A DNA stretch of 64,000 nt from Pseudomonas frederiksbergensis (GCF_035751725.1 NZ_CP142104.1:5456001-5520000); one strand, 5' to 3'. Shown: positions 7,982 to 19,005, counted from the stretch's first letter. Numbers and translations are program-made. Notes: a model not told the origin generated them from the sequence alone.

Positions 7982-10900
7982 TCAAATATTCTGCCGATCG
8001 CCTTTCGGATCGAAGAACACCGAAGAAACAATCTCTGCCTCGATCACGCTGCCGTCGGCCAATGGCGCGAACACCCGCTCGCCGAGGCGCTTGAGGCCGC
8101 CCTTGACCACGCCCATCGCAAACGAATAACCCAGGGAGTTATGCGCATAGCTGGAGGTGACGTGGCCGACCATCGACATCGGGATCGCCTGCTTCGGGTT
8201 GAACACCAATTGCGCGCCTTCCGGCAGCCAGACATTTGGGTCGATCGGCTTGAGGCCCACCAGTTGCTTGCGGTCTTCACGCACGCAATCTTCGCGATTC
8301 ATGCCGCGCCAGCCGATCCACGAGAACGGCTTGGTTCGGCCGACGCACCAGCCCATGTTCAGGTCGTCCGGGGTCATCGAGCCGTCGGTATCCTGCCCGA
8401 CGATGATGAAGCCCTTCTCGGCCCGCAATACGTGCATGGTCTCGGTGCCGTACGGGGTCAGGTTGTACTTCTTGCCGGCCTCGACAATCTGCTCGAGCAC
8501 GCCCATGGCGTAGTCGGCCTGCACGTTGATTTCGTACGACAGCTCACCGGTGAACGAGATCCGGAACACCCGGGCCGGCACGCCGCCCACCAGGCCTTCC
8601 TTCCAGGTCATGAACGGGAACGCGTCCTTGTCCAGGTCGATGTCGGTGACGTCGCCGAGCAGCTTGCGGCTGTTGGGGCCCGACAGGGTCATGGTCGCCC
8701 AGTGGTCGGTGACCGAGGTGAAGTACACCTTCAGGTCCGGCCATTCGGTCTGGTGATAGATCTCCAGCCATTGCAGTACGCGCGCCGCGCCGCCGGTGGT
8801 GGTGGTCATCAGGAAGTGGTTGTCCGCCAGACAGGCTGTCACGCCGTCGTCGAAGACCATGCCGTCTTCCTTGCACATCAGGCCGTAGCGGGCCTTGCCC
8901 ACGTCCAGCTTGGTCCAGGCGTTGGTGTAGACGCGGTTGAGGAACTCGCGGGCATCCGGACCCTGGATGTCGATCTTGCCCAGGGTCGAGGCATCGAGCA
9001 GGCCGACGCTGTCACGCACGGCCTTGCATTCGCGCTTGACCGCGGCATGCATATCTTCGCCGTTCTTCGGAAAGTACCAAGGGCGCTTCCACTGGCCGAC
9101 GTCTTCGAACTCGGCACCGTTTTTCACATGCCAGGCATGCAGCGCGGTGAAACGCACCGGCTCGAAGATGTGCCCACAGTGCCGACCCGCCACCGCGCCG
9201 AAAGTCACCGGCGTGTAGTTCGGACGGAACATGGTGGTGCCCATCTGCGGGATGCTCACGTTCAGCGAGCGGGCCGCAATGGCCAGGCCGTTGACGTTGC
9301 CCAGCTTGCCCTGGTCGGTGCCGAAGCCCAGTGCGGTGTAGCGCTTGACGTGTTCCACCGACTCGAAGCCCTCGCGGGTGGCGAGTTCGATGGCGGCGGC
9401 AGTGACGTCGTTCTGCAGGTCGACGAATTGCTTCGGCGCCCGTGCGGTGGCTTTTTCATGAGGTACCTGGAACAGCGCCAGGGTTGGCTCTTCGTGACGG
9501 CTCAGGGCTTTGGGCAACACGCCCTCCACCGCTTTGAAGCCGGCTTCGCTGGCCGCGCGCACGCCGCCTTCAAAGCCGTCGGCCAAGCTATCGCCGAGGC
9601 TGTAGACGCCGTTCACACCACCGACGCAGACACGTTTTTGCGGTGCTTCGCCCGGTACGAAACCGAGGATGTCTTCACGCCAGATCGGCTTGCCACCCAA
9701 GTGCGAAGCCAGGTGGACCACCGGGCTGTAGCCGCCGGAGCTGGCCACCAGGTCGCAGTCCAGCCATTCACCGGGGCTGGTGACTTTGTGGGCGCGGACG
9801 TCGATCGCGGCAACCCGTGCCCCGGTCACGCGCTTGCTGCCACGGGCCTCGATGACGGCGCTGCCGGTGAGGATCCGGATGCCCTTGGCGCGCGCTTCTT
9901 CCACCAGCGCGCCACGTGGGTTGCTGCGCGCGTCGGCGACGGCGACCACTTGCAGGCCGGCATCGAACCAGTCCAGGGCGACGCGATAGGCGTGGTCGTT
10001 GTTGGTGCTCAGCAGCAGTTTCTTGCCCGGTGCCACGCCGTAGCGGCGGATGTAGGTGGACACGGCGCCGGCCAGCATGTTGCCCGGCACGTCGTTGTTG
10101 CCGTAGACCAGCGGACGCTCGCAGGCGCCGGTCGCCAGCACCACGCGCTTGGCGCGGACGCGGTTGATGCGCTGGCGAACCTGGCCGATCGGTGCGCGGT
10201 CGCCAAGGTGGTCGGTGAGGCGCTCATGGATGGTCAGGAAGTTATGGTCGTGGTAACCGTTCACCGTGGCGCGAGGCAGCAATACCACTTCGGGCATCGA
10301 GCGCAGTTCAGCCACCGCGGCAGCGACCCATTCGGTCGCCGGCTTGCCGTCCAGGCTTTCACGGGAGTCGAGCAGGCTGCCGCCGAACTCTTCCTGCTCA
10401 TCGGCCAGGATCACTCGGGCACCGCTGCGGCCAGCAGCCAACGCGGCGGCCAGGCCGGACGGGCCAGCGCCGACGATCAGCACATCGCAGTGACGGTTCA
10501 TGTAGTCGTAGGTGTCCGGATCGTTCTCGGTCGGCGAGCGACCCAGGCCTGCGGCCTTGCGGATGTACTTCTCGTAGGTCATCCAGAACGATTGCGGGTA
10601 CATGAAGGTTTTGTAGTAGAAGCCCGGCGGCATCAGCTTGCCGCCGACCTTGCCGAGAATCCCCATCATGTCGTTGTTCACGTTCGGCCAGCCGTTGGTG
10701 CTGGTGGCGACCAAACCCTGGTACAGCGCCTGTTGCGTGGCGCGCACGTTCGGGATCTGCGTGGCTTCGGTGGCGCCGATCTGCAGCACCGCGTTCGGCT
10801 CTTCGGCGCCGGCGGCGAAGATGCCACGCGGACGGGAATACTTGAAGCTGCGACCGATGATGTCGACGCCGTTGGCCAGCAGCGCAGCGGCCAGGGAATC

Positions 10901-10999
10901 GCCTTCGAAGCCTTTGTAGGTCTGGCCGTTGAAGGTGAATGTCAGCACTTTGTTGCGGTCGATCCGTCCGCCGTTGGACAGGCGATTGATCTGGCTCAT
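7982..10999 (-). CDS. soxA: Sarcosine oxidase alpha subunit
   Basis: 1005 aa. Domain order as in heterotetrameric sarcosine oxidase alpha: an N-terminal 2Fe-2S-like fold without the cluster (FTFNGQTYKGFEGDSLAAALLANG), an NAD-binding flavoprotein domain beginning at CDVLIVGAGPSGLAAALAAGRSG (about residue 172) with LATGACERPLVYGNNDVPGNM, and a C-terminal GcvT-like tetrahydrofolate-binding domain (LSGPNSRKLLGDV, YGTETMHVLRAEKGFIIVGQD). It binds THF so that the sarcosine methyl can leave as methylene-THF. Its start overlaps the soxD stop by 4 bp, showing translational coupling. Confidence 0.96.
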   Translation of the reverse strand: MSQINRLSNGGRIDRNKVLTFTFNGQTYKGFEGDSLAAALLANGVDIIGRSFKYSRPRGIFAAGAEEPNAVLQIGATEATQIPNVRATQQALYQGLVATSTNGWPNVNNDMMGILGKVGGKLMPPGFYYKTFMYPQSFWMTYEKYIRKAAGLGRSPTENDPDTYDYMNRHCDVLIVGAGPSGLAAALAAGRSGARVILADEQEEFGGSLLDSRESLDGKPATEWVAAAVAELRSMPEVVLLPRATVNGYHDHNFLTIHERLTDHLGDRAPIGQVRQRINRVRAKRVVLATGACERPLVYGNNDVPGNMLAGAVSTYIRRYGVAPGKKLLLSTNNDHAYRVALDWFDAGLQVVAVADARSNPRGALVEEARAKGIRILTGSAVIEARGSKRVTGARVAAIDVRAHKVTSPGEWLDCDLVASSGGYSPVVHLASHLGGKPIWREDILGFVPGEAPQKRVCVGGVNGVYSLGDSLADGFEGGVRAASEAGFKAVEGVLPKALSRHEEPTLALFQVPHEKATARAPKQFVDLQNDVTAAAIELATREGFESVEHVKRYTALGFGTDQGKLGNVNGLAIAARSLNVSIPQMGTTMFRPNYTPVTFGAVAGRHCGHIFEPVRFTALHAWHVKNGAEFEDVGQWKRPWYFPKNGEDMHAAVKRECKAVRDSVGLLDASTLGKIDIQGPDAREFLNRVYTNAWTKLDVGKARYGLMCKEDGMVFDDGVTACLADNHFLMTTTTGGAARVLQWLEIYHQTEWPDLKVYFTSVTDHWATMTLSGPNSRKLLGDVTDIDLDKDAFPFMTWKEGLVGGVPARVFRISFTGELSYEINVQADYAMGVLEQIVEAGKKYNLTPYGTETMHVLRAEKGFIIVGQDTDGSMTPDDLNMGWCVGRTKPFSWIGWRGMNREDCVREDRKQLVGLKPIDPNVWLPEGAQLVFNPKQAIPMSMVGHVTSSYAHNSLGYSFAMGVVKGGLKRLGERVFAPLADGSVIEAEIVSSVFFDPKGDRQNI

Positions 11000-11325
11000 A
11001 CCTTCTCTCCCAGAGCCTGTGCAGCCGCTTTCGGACTGTCAGCCTTGTCGGTGAACTGCGGCTTTTCGCCGATCTTGTAGGTTTCGAGAATCTCGTAGGT
11101 CACGGTGTCACGGGTCGCGTTGAAATACTGGCGGCAACCGGCGACGTGGTCCCACAGCTCATGGTGCAAGCCGCGTGGGTTGTCACGGAAGAACATGTAG
11201 TCGCCCCACTCCTCGTCGGTGCAGGCGTTCGGATCCAGCGGGCGCGGGATGTGCGCCTGGCCGGATGCATGGAATTCCTCTTCGGAGCGCAGTTCGCCGC
11301 AGTGAGGACAGAAGATGTGCAACAT
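10996..11325 (-). CDS. soxD: Sarcosine oxidase delta subunit
   Basis: 109 aa. A short zinc-binding protein: the N-terminal MLHIFCPHCGELRSEEEF supplies C6 and C9, and a later H-x-A-G-C stretch (WDHVAGCRQYFNATRDT) supplies further ligands, as in SoxD. It is a structural subunit of the sarcosine oxidase heterotetramer. It lies 14 bp after soxB and overlaps soxA by 4 bp, so the three genes form one tight operon. Confidence 0.95.
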   Translation of the reverse strand: MLHIFCPHCGELRSEEEFHASGQAHIPRPLDPNACTDEEWGDYMFFRDNPRGLHHELWDHVAGCRQYFNATRDTVTYEILETYKIGEKPQFTDKADSPKAAAQALGEKV

Positions 11326-11339
11326 AGGGATTTCTCCTG

Positions 11340-12590
11340 TTAGTGGGCGACGGCAGCAGCGCCGTGTTCGTCGATCAGTGCGCCGTTGTGGAAACGGTCG
11401 ATGGAAAACGGCGCGGCCAGTGGGTGCATTTCACCCTTGGCCAGGCTTGCAGCGAAGACGTTGCCCGAGCCCGGGGTGGCCTTGAAGCCGCCGGTGCCCC
11501 AACCGCAGTTGAAGAACATGTTCGGCACCGGGGTCTTGGAGATGATCGGGCAGGCGTCCGGCGTGGTGTCGACGATGCCGCCCCACTGGCGGTTCATGCG
11601 CACGCGGGACAACACCGGGAACATCTCGACGATGGCCTGGATGGTGTGCTCGATCACCGGGTACGAACCCCGCTGGCCGTAGCCGTTGTAGCCGTCGATA
11701 CCGGCGCCGATCACCAGGTCGCCCTTGTCGGACTGGCTGATGTAGCCGTGCACGGCGTTGGACATGATCACGCTGTCGATAATCGGCTTGATCGGCTCGG
11801 ATACCAACGCTTGCAACGGGTGGGATTCGACCGGCAGGCGGAAGCCCGCGAGCTTGGCCATGTGCCCGGAGTTACCGGCGGTGACCACGCCGACGCGCTT
11901 GGCGCCGATGAAGCCCTTGTTGGTTTCGACTCCGATGCACACGCCGTTTTCCTTGCGGAAGCCGATCACTTCGGTCTGCTGGATCAGGTCCACGCCCAAC
12001 GCGTCCGCCGCCCGGGCAAAGCCCCAGGCCACGGCATCGTGACGGGCCACGCCGCCGCGACGCTGGACGGTGGCGCCCATCACCGGGTAGCGGGTGTTTT
12101 TCGAGCAATCCAGGTACGGGATCTCGTCGGCGACTTGCTTGGCGTTGAGCAGCTCGCCGTCCACGCCGTTGAGGCGGTTGGCGCTGACACGGCGCTCGGA
12201 ATCACGGATGTCCTGCAGGGTATGGCACAGGTTGTAGACGCCGCGCTGGGAGAACATCACGTTGTAGTTCAGGTCCTGGGACAGGCCTTCCCAGAGTTTC
12301 ATCGCGTGTTCGTACAGGTGGGCCGATTCGTCCCACAGGTAGTTGGAGCGCACGATGGTGGTGTTGCGCGCGGTGTTACCGCCGCCCAACCAGCCCTTCT
12401 CGACCACGGCCACGTTGGTGATGCCGTGTTCCTTGGCCAGGTAGTAGGCGGTCGCCAGGCCATGCCCGCCACCGCCGACGATGACCACGTCGTAGACCTT
12501 TTTCGGGGTCGGCGTGCGCCACATCCGCTGCCAGTTTTCATGATGGCTGAGTGAGTGTTTGAAGAGGCCGAAGCCCGAATAGCGTTGCAT
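11340..12590 (-). CDS. soxB: Sarcosine oxidase beta subunit
   Basis: 416 aa, the FAD-dependent amine oxidase (DAO-type) subunit that carries out the dehydrogenation of sarcosine. The dinucleotide motif [22 protein letters not shown] begins near residue 32; the C-terminal [17 protein letters not shown] block closes the FAD site. Two ATGs lie two codons apart (12596 and 12590); the second gives the familiar [10 protein letters not shown] start and has GGAG at nine bases. It is the first gene of the sox operon, immediately downstream of glyA (22-bp gap), which suggests glyA-soxBDAG co-transcription, as in P. aeruginosa. Confidence 0.96.
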   Translation of the reverse strand: MQRYSGFGLFKHSLSHHENWQRMWRTPTPKKVYDVVIVGGGGHGLATAYYLAKEHGITNVAVVEKGWLGGGNTARNTTIVRSNYLWDESAHLYEHAMKLWEGLSQDLNYNVMFSQRGVYNLCHTLQDIRDSERRVSANRLNGVDGELLNAKQVADEIPYLDCSKNTRYPVMGATVQRRGGVARHDAVAWGFARAADALGVDLIQQTEVIGFRKENGVCIGVETNKGFIGAKRVGVVTAGNSGHMAKLAGFRLPVESHPLQALVSEPIKPIIDSVIMSNAVHGYISQSDKGDLVIGAGIDGYNGYGQRGSYPVIEHTIQAIVEMFPVLSRVRMNRQWGGIVDTTPDACPIISKTPVPNMFFNCGWGTGGFKATPGSGNVFAASLAKGEMHPLAAPFSIDRFHNGALIDEHGAAAVAH

Positions 12591-12612
12591 AGTCATTTAC
12601 TCCAAAACCGAC

Positions 12613-13866
<1,254 letters not shown>

Positions 13867-14172
13867 CGCGTCTCTCCCAGCGGCGGCGGTGCGCCTTTCG
13901 TCTCGGTGAGGCACGGACCGTTTCGGTCGTGCCCTTTGGATGCGATGGTATGGCCGGCGCAGGCAGGTCAAATGCCTATGGACGCCACGCAAAGGTGCGT
14001 TTACGACATGCGCTCAAATGGAATGGAGCACCGGCACTGTGGCGAGGGAGCTTGCTCCCGCTGGAGGGCGAAGCCCTCCCAAAAAGGCCCACGCAGATCT
14101 GCCTGATAAACAAGATGTCAGGTCTTGGGGCTACTTCGCAGCCCAACGGGAGCAAGCTCCCTCGCCACGGGG
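13867..14172. other. Promoter region of glyA-sox with a REP pair
   Basis: 306 bp between the traX-like gene and glyA. The glyA-proximal ~170 bp must hold the glyA promoter; I cannot assign an operator for GbdR or SouR by eye. The rest is an inverted REP pair from 14039 to 14168: two half-REPs (GTGGCGAGGGAGCTTGCTCC and its reverse complement) in opposite orientation about 90 bp apart. Confidence 0.6.
14039..14168. repeat. Inverted REP pair (REPIN-like)
   Basis: The left arm starts GTGGCGAGGGAGCTTGCTCC and the right arm ends GGAGCAAGCTCCCTCGCCAC, with a divergent centre. This is the REP-doublet arrangement mobilised by RAYT transposases in Pseudomonas. No transposase gene is nearby. Confidence 0.85.
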
Positions 14173-14877
14173 TTAAGCCATTGCTTGGCGAACCGCGAGC
14201 AAGACCAGGAAATGCGCGGGATAAAGGCCATACGCCCAGCGCCGCATCGGCAATGGATGAAAACGACTGGCATGTCGCAAGAGCATCAGCCCCAGCCATG
14301 GCGCAATCAGGCAAGCCACCAGCCCCCAAATCGCCACCGCATCCCCCAGCCATGCCGCGCCATACAGGACCCGCCATTGATTGGCCGCCACGCAGGCCAA
14401 TCCCGGCAGCAACGCGAAATACCAGGGCCGGCGAAACACCAGCAACATCGCCACCGGCAGCAGCACGCCGTAGAAGCCGAACATCAGCCGCGACGAAAAC
14501 AGCGCTGCCAGCAGCAACGCCGTTGCGGCCAGGCATCGCGCCTCCAGCGTGGGCGTCTGCCAACAGCGCGCCACCAATAACCCAAGCATCAACGTTGGCA
14601 TGACATTCAAGGTGGCGGGGTCGGGAATGAACAAGCGATAGGGAATTTCACTGACGGCACTGAACAGCAACAGCCAGCCCAGGTAGCGCCACGGGTTGCT
14701 GCTGGCATCGTTGCGCGCCAGGTTCGCCGCGATCGCCAGGCAGAACCACGCAAACGCCAACCGCCCCGGCACATACAACCAATCGGCGGAAAAACCGACA
14801 TATCGCAGATGATCAAGGATCATCGACAACAGTGCCAGCCACTTGAGCAGGTCCAGCGCGCCATCACGTCGCCCCAT
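14173..14877 (-). CDS. TraX family membrane protein
   Basis: 234 aa, almost entirely hydrophobic with about seven or eight predicted membrane helices. It starts MGRRDGALDLLKWLALLSMILDHLRY, the TraX pattern (DLLKxLALxxMxxDH), and ends in a YGLYPAHFLVLLAVRQ helix typical of the family. TraX of the F plasmid N-acetylates pilin; chromosomal homologues are acyltransferase-3-like and their substrates are mostly unknown. It sits between glyA and ltaE and is separated from glyA by a REP pair, so it looks like an independent gene within the catabolic cluster. Its start codon faces the ltaE promoter region. Confidence 0.8.
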   Translation of the reverse strand: MGRRDGALDLLKWLALLSMILDHLRYVGFSADWLYVPGRLAFAWFCLAIAANLARNDASSNPWRYLGWLLLFSAVSEIPYRLFIPDPATLNVMPTLMLGLLVARCWQTPTLEARCLAATALLLAALFSSRLMFGFYGVLLPVAMLLVFRRPWYFALLPGLACVAANQWRVLYGAAWLGDAVAIWGLVACLIAPWLGLMLLRHASRFHPLPMRRWAYGLYPAHFLVLLAVRQAMA

Positions 14878-15072
14878 GTTTATATCGACTCAATGACAAG
14901 GTCTTTTCCTGACAGAAACATCCCTTATGTTCCCCCATCAATCTTGGGTAAAGTGCGCACCAGAATCGTTCACGGCGTTGTGGACCCAAGCACGCCGAAC
15001 CATGGAACCCCTCATCCGGGGAATTCCGCCAGGGATCTCTTACCCAGGACTCTCTATTCAAGGAGCAAGGCC

Positions 15073-16113
15073 ATGACCGACAAGAGTCAACAATTCGCCA
15101 GCGACAATTATTCCGGCATTTGCCCCGAAGCCTGGGCGGCCATGGAAGAAGCCAACCAGGGTCACCAGCGCGCCTATGGCGATGACGATTGGACTCATCG
15201 CGCGGCAGATGGCTTTCGAGAGCTATTTGAAACCGACTGCGAAGTGTTCTTCGCGTTCAATGGCACGGCGGCCAACTCCCTGGCCCTGTCGTCGCTGTGC
15301 CAGAGTTACCACAGCGTGATCTGCTCGGAAACCGCCCACGTCGAAACAGACGAATGCGGCGCGCCGGAGTTTTTCTCCAACGGCTCCAAACTGCTGGTGG
15401 CACGCACTGAAAACGGCAAGCTGACCCCCGAGTCGATCCGCGAGGTTGCCCTCAAGCGCCAGGACATCCACTACCCCAAGCCCCGCGTCGTCACCCTGAC
15501 CCAGGCCACCGAAGTCGGCAGCGTTTATACGCCGGAAGAAATCCGTGCCATCAGCGTTACCTGCAAGGAGCTGGGGCTGAACCTGCATATGGACGGCGCG
15601 CGTTTCTCAAACGCCTGTGCCTTCCTCGGCTGCAGCCCGGCCGACCTGACCTGGAAAGCCGGCGTGGACGTGTTGTGCTTTGGCGGCACGAAAAACGGCA
15701 TGGCGGTGGGTGAAGCGATCCTGTTCTTCAACCACGACCTGGCCGAAGACTTCGACTACCGCTGCAAACAGGCCGGGCAACTGGCGTCGAAAATGCGCTT
15801 CCTGTCCGCGCCCTGGGTCGGCTTGTTGCAAAACGACGCCTGGCTCAAGCACGCCCGCCATGCCAACCACTGCGCGCAATTGCTCGCCGAGCTGGTCAGC
15901 GACATTCCCGGCGTGGAACTGATGTTCCCAGTCCAGGCCAACGGCGTGTTCCTGCAACTGTCGGAACCGGCCATCGCCGCGCTGACTGCCAAGGGCTGGC
16001 GCTTCTACACCTTCATCGGCAAGGGCGGCGCACGCTTCATGTGCTCGTGGGACACCGAAGAAGCGCGAGTGCGGGAATTGGCGGCGGATATTCGGGAAGT
16101 GATGGCGGGCTAA
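15073..16113 (+). CDS. ltaE: Low-specificity L-threonine aldolase
   Basis: 346 aa. PLP-dependent fold-type I aldolase cleaving L-threonine or allo-threonine to glycine and acetaldehyde. Visible motifs: N-terminal FASDNYSGICPEAWAAM, the substrate-binding HVETDECGAPEF, and the PLP-lysine FGGTKNGMAVGEAILFF (around residue 203). The ATG at 15073 follows AGGAGCAAGGCC. A longer frame upstream runs through the intergenic region and is rejected. In P. aeruginosa the equivalent gene (ltaA, PA5413) lies in the same cluster, linking threonine/glycine metabolism to betaine breakdown. Confidence 0.94.
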   Translation: MTDKSQQFASDNYSGICPEAWAAMEEANQGHQRAYGDDDWTHRAADGFRELFETDCEVFFAFNGTAANSLALSSLCQSYHSVICSETAHVETDECGAPEFFSNGSKLLVARTENGKLTPESIREVALKRQDIHYPKPRVVTLTQATEVGSVYTPEEIRAISVTCKELGLNLHMDGARFSNACAFLGCSPADLTWKAGVDVLCFGGTKNGMAVGEAILFFNHDLAEDFDYRCKQAGQLASKMRFLSAPWVGLLQNDAWLKHARHANHCAQLLAELVSDIPGVELMFPVQANGVFLQLSEPAIAALTAKGWRFYTFIGKGGARFMCSWDTEEARVRELAADIREVMAG

Positions 16114-16147
16114 GTAGAAACACACTCAAGACCGGGCCGGGACACCT

Positions 16148-16226
16148 GTGGCGAGGGGATTTATCCTTTCGCCACGGGTAAATCCCCGTAGGCACGAGTA
16201 AATCCCTCCAGGCACAGAGGGATTTA
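16148..16226. repeat. REP element plus hairpin between ltaE and gbcB
   Basis: A degenerate REP palindrome (16148-16175, GTGGCGAGGGGATTTATCC then TTTCGCCAC) is followed by related repeats of TAAATCCC and a 10-bp stem, TAAATCCCTC (16199-16208) with GAGGGATTTA (16217-16226). It lies between convergent genes and could act as a bidirectional transcript end, although no T-run is present. Confidence 0.6.
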
Positions 16227-16246
16227 CACCTGCCTGAGCGAGCAAA

Positions 16247-17347
16247 TCAGAAATCGATCCGCACGTCCCCCTTCGGCACGCTGCAGCACGACAGGATGTA
16301 TCCCTCAGCCTCGTCGTCTTCAGTGATCCCGCCGTTGTGCTCCATCTCCACTTCCCCGCCCAGCTTCAAGACCTTGCAGGTGCCGCAGATGCCCATGCCG
16401 CAGGCCTTGGGAATCATCATGCCGAGCTTGGCGGCGGCGGCGTGGACGGTTTCTCCCGGCCCCACGCGAATGCTCTTGCCCGATGAGGTGAATTCCACCA
16501 TGTGCAGGTCCGCCGCGTCGATTTCAGGGGCGTCGGCCGCTTGTTCGGCCTGTTCCACGGCGTCGGCACGGGCTTCCGGTGGCGTGGCGCCGAAGGATTC
16601 CTCGTGATAACGCTTCATGTCGTAGCCGGCCGCTTCCAGCAGGCGCTTGACGGCGGTCATGTACGGGGTCGGACCGCAGCAGAACACTTCGCGCTCCAGG
16701 AAGTCGGGCACCATCAGTTCCAGCATCTTGTGGTTCAGATAACCGCGATACCCGGCCCACGGCTCGCCCAGGCCATGCTTTTCGCAGATCAGGTGCAAGC
16801 TGAAATTGTCGATCCGCGAAGCCATGTGCTCCAGCTCGCGGTGGTAGATGATGTCCTTGGGCGAGCGGGCGCTGTGGATGAAAGTCATGTCGACATTGGC
16901 GTTGGTGTCGTAGAACCAGCGCGCCATGGACATGCACGGCGTAATGCCCACGCCGCCACTGAGGTACAGCACTTTCGGGCTCGGGAAATCGATGGCGTTG
17001 AACAGCCCCACCGGCCCGTGCACCGCCAGTTCCTGGCCTTCGTGCAGGGTGTCGTGCAACCAGTTGGAGACCTTGCCCCCGGGCACGCGCTTGATCGTTA
17101 CGGAGAAGCTGTAGGGCACGGACGGCGAGCTGGAGATGGTGTAGGAACGCATGATCGGCTGGCCTTCGATTTCCAGCTCCAGGGTGACAAACTGCCCAGG
17201 CTTGAAAAAGAACATGATCGGCTGGTCGGCCATGAAGCAAAAGGTGCGCACATCCCAGGTTTCCTGGATGACTTTGACGCAACGCACGATATGTCGGCCA
17301 TTGGCCCAGGTCTGGGTCGTGACCGGGTTCAGGAAATTATTGGACAT
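16247..17347 (-). CDS. gbcB: Glycine betaine monooxygenase reductase subunit
   Basis: 366 aa. A reductase with the order FAD domain (MRSYTISSSPSVPYSF), NAD(P)H domain (LSGGVGITPCMSMARW, FCCGPTPYM) and a C-terminal plant-type 2Fe-2S domain (CGMGICGTCKVLKLGG plus a later ILSCCSVP). It passes electrons from NADH to the Rieske oxygenase GbcA. The ATG at 17347 gives the normal N-terminus MSNNFLNPVTTQTWANGRHIV; an extended frame of 22 codons is unsupported. It is divergent from gbcA across 283 bp, as in P. aeruginosa. Confidence 0.94.
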   Translation of the reverse strand: MSNNFLNPVTTQTWANGRHIVRCVKVIQETWDVRTFCFMADQPIMFFFKPGQFVTLELEIEGQPIMRSYTISSSPSVPYSFSVTIKRVPGGKVSNWLHDTLHEGQELAVHGPVGLFNAIDFPSPKVLYLSGGVGITPCMSMARWFYDTNANVDMTFIHSARSPKDIIYHRELEHMASRIDNFSLHLICEKHGLGEPWAGYRGYLNHKMLELMVPDFLEREVFCCGPTPYMTAVKRLLEAAGYDMKRYHEESFGATPPEARADAVEQAEQAADAPEIDAADLHMVEFTSSGKSIRVGPGETVHAAAAKLGMMIPKACGMGICGTCKVLKLGGEVEMEHNGGITEDDEAEGYILSCCSVPKGDVRIDF

Positions 17348-17630
17348 GCTGATCTCCACGGCCGACTGCCGGCCTTCATGAGGGCGATTGTGCGCAGGCG
17401 CCTGCGCCGCCATTTACCTATCTGCGACATTCACATACTTATCGCGACCAGCCCCCAACTACCGGGGCTTGCGCGTCGGGAACAGATTGGGCCATGTCGC
17501 CCATGGATAAGGTTGCGCCCCTGTGCGGCCCCACACTCGCCCCCACAGACAAACAGATTTTTTGCCTTGCGTAGCACAACCGATCAGCCACTTTTTTGAT
17601 GGTCACGTAGAGGACCATGAGGACAAAACG
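17348..17630. promoter_or_regulatory. Divergent gbcB/gbcA promoter region
   Basis: 283-bp gap between two divergent genes that must be expressed together. In P. aeruginosa GbdR activates both from this gap (established for that species). I see no perfect palindrome, and AraC-type sites are degenerate direct half-sites, so no operator is assigned. A GAGGAC just upstream of 17631 is the gbcA ribosome-binding site. Confidence 0.6.
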
Positions 17631-18926
17631 ATGGACGTCACCACTACCCTGAGCCTGGGCGATCCGCTGGAACCCGCACGCAAGGCCACCGCGCAGATGC
17701 TCCAAGAGCGCGAACGCACCTTTTCGCTGCCGCAACCGTTCTACAGTGATGAACGCCTGTTTGATATCGACATGCAGGAAATCTTCCAGAAGGAATGGTT
17801 GATCGCCGGCATGACCTGCGAAATCCCGGCCAAGGGCAACTACCTGACGCTGCAGGTCGGCAAGAACCCGATCATTGTGATCCGCGGTGCCGAAGGCGTG
17901 GTGCATGCATTCCATAACGTCTGCCGTCATCGCGGTTCGCGGCTGTGCACCAGCGACAAGGGCAAGGTCGCCAAGCTGGTCTGCCACTACCACCAGTGGA
18001 CCTACGAACTGGACGGTCGCCTGCTGTTCGCCGGCACCGAGATGGGCGCCGACTTCGACATGAAGCAGTACGGCCTCAAGCCGGTGAACGTGAAGACTGC
18101 CGGCGGCTACATCTTCATCAGCCTGGCCGAGAACCCGCCGGCCATCGATGATTTCCTGTCGACCCTGAACCACTACATGGAACCCTACGACATGGAAAAC
18201 ACCAAGGTGGCGGTGCAAACCACCTTGATGGAAAAGGCCAACTGGAAACTGGTACTGGAAAACAACCGCGAGTGCTACCACTGCAACGCCTCGCACCCTG
18301 AGTTGCTCAAGACCCTGCTGGAATGGGACGACGTCACCGACCCGCGCGCCGACCAGGCGTTCAAGGACCACGTGGCCGCCTCCGCCGCCGCCTGGGAAGC
18401 CGAGAAGATCCCTTACGCCCACGCCAGTTTCGGCCTGCGCAACCGTATCGTGCGCATGCCGCTGCTCAAGGGCACCGTGTCAATGACCATGGACGGCAAG
18501 CAGGGCTGCGCCAAGCTGATGGGCCGTATCAAGAACCCGGACCTGGGCTCGATGCGTATCCTGCACCTGCCGCACTCGTGGAACCACTGCATGGGCGACC
18601 ACATCATCGTGTTCACCGTGTGGCCGATCAGCGCCCAGGAAACCATGGTCACCACCAAGTGGCTGGTGCACAAGGACGCGGTCGAAGGCGTCGACTACGA
18701 CGTGGCCCGCATGCGCGAAGTCTGGGACGCCACCAACGACCAGGACCGTCGCCTGGCCGAAGAAAACCAGCGCGGCATCAACTCCACCGCCTACCAGCCG
18801 GGCCCGTACTCCAAGACCTATGAGTTCGGCGTGGTGAACTTCGTGGATTGGTACAGCGAGCGCATGCTCAACAACCTCGGAGCAGAACCGGCACCTTACC
18901 TCAAGGGCGTTCCGGTACAAGGCTGA
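17631..18926 (+). CDS. gbcA: Glycine betaine monooxygenase oxygenase subunit (Rieske)
   Basis: 431 aa. Rieske non-haem iron oxygenase that demethylates glycine betaine to dimethylglycine plus formaldehyde. Rieske ligands are C98-x-H100 and C118-x2-H121 (CRHRGSRLC, CHYHQW). The catalytic domain carries NNRECYHCNASHPELLKTL, whose Asn/His residues are part of the mononuclear iron environment. The ATG at 17631 has GAGGAC in front; a longer frame upstream is non-coding promoter DNA. It is followed by a clear terminator, so it is monocistronic. Confidence 0.95.
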   Translation: MDVTTTLSLGDPLEPARKATAQMLQERERTFSLPQPFYSDERLFDIDMQEIFQKEWLIAGMTCEIPAKGNYLTLQVGKNPIIVIRGAEGVVHAFHNVCRHRGSRLCTSDKGKVAKLVCHYHQWTYELDGRLLFAGTEMGADFDMKQYGLKPVNVKTAGGYIFISLAENPPAIDDFLSTLNHYMEPYDMENTKVAVQTTLMEKANWKLVLENNRECYHCNASHPELLKTLLEWDDVTDPRADQAFKDHVAASAAAWEAEKIPYAHASFGLRNRIVRMPLLKGTVSMTMDGKQGCAKLMGRIKNPDLGSMRILHLPHSWNHCMGDHIIVFTVWPISAQETMVTTKWLVHKDAVEGVDYDVARMREVWDATNDQDRRLAEENQRGINSTAYQPGPYSKTYEFGVVNFVDWYSERMLNNLGAEPAPYLKGVPVQG

Positions 18927-18940
18927 GCCGTCCATTGACG

Positions 18941-18979
18941 AACCCCGCAGACATCCTTGGATGCTGCGGGGTTTTGCTT
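18941..18979 (+). terminator. Rho-independent terminator of gbcA
   Basis: Stem AACCCCGCAG / CTGCGGGGTT (18941-18950 and 18964-18973), extended inward by CAT/ATG, followed by a T-rich tail (TTGCTTTTT). It begins 15 bp after the gbcA stop. Confidence 0.9.
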
Positions 18980-19005
18980 TTTCCACTCGCTCAAGATGCA
19001 GATTT

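Noticed and set aside
8141..11080. A 979-codon open frame antisense to soxA
   Set aside because: High-GC Pseudomonas codon use gives long antisense frames. Its translation has no recognisable domain, while soxA on the other strand has full-length family similarity.
14039..14168. REP doublets read as a CRISPR-like repeat array
   Set aside because: Repeats are inverted pairs with variable centres, not direct repeats with unique spacers, and no cas genes are near.
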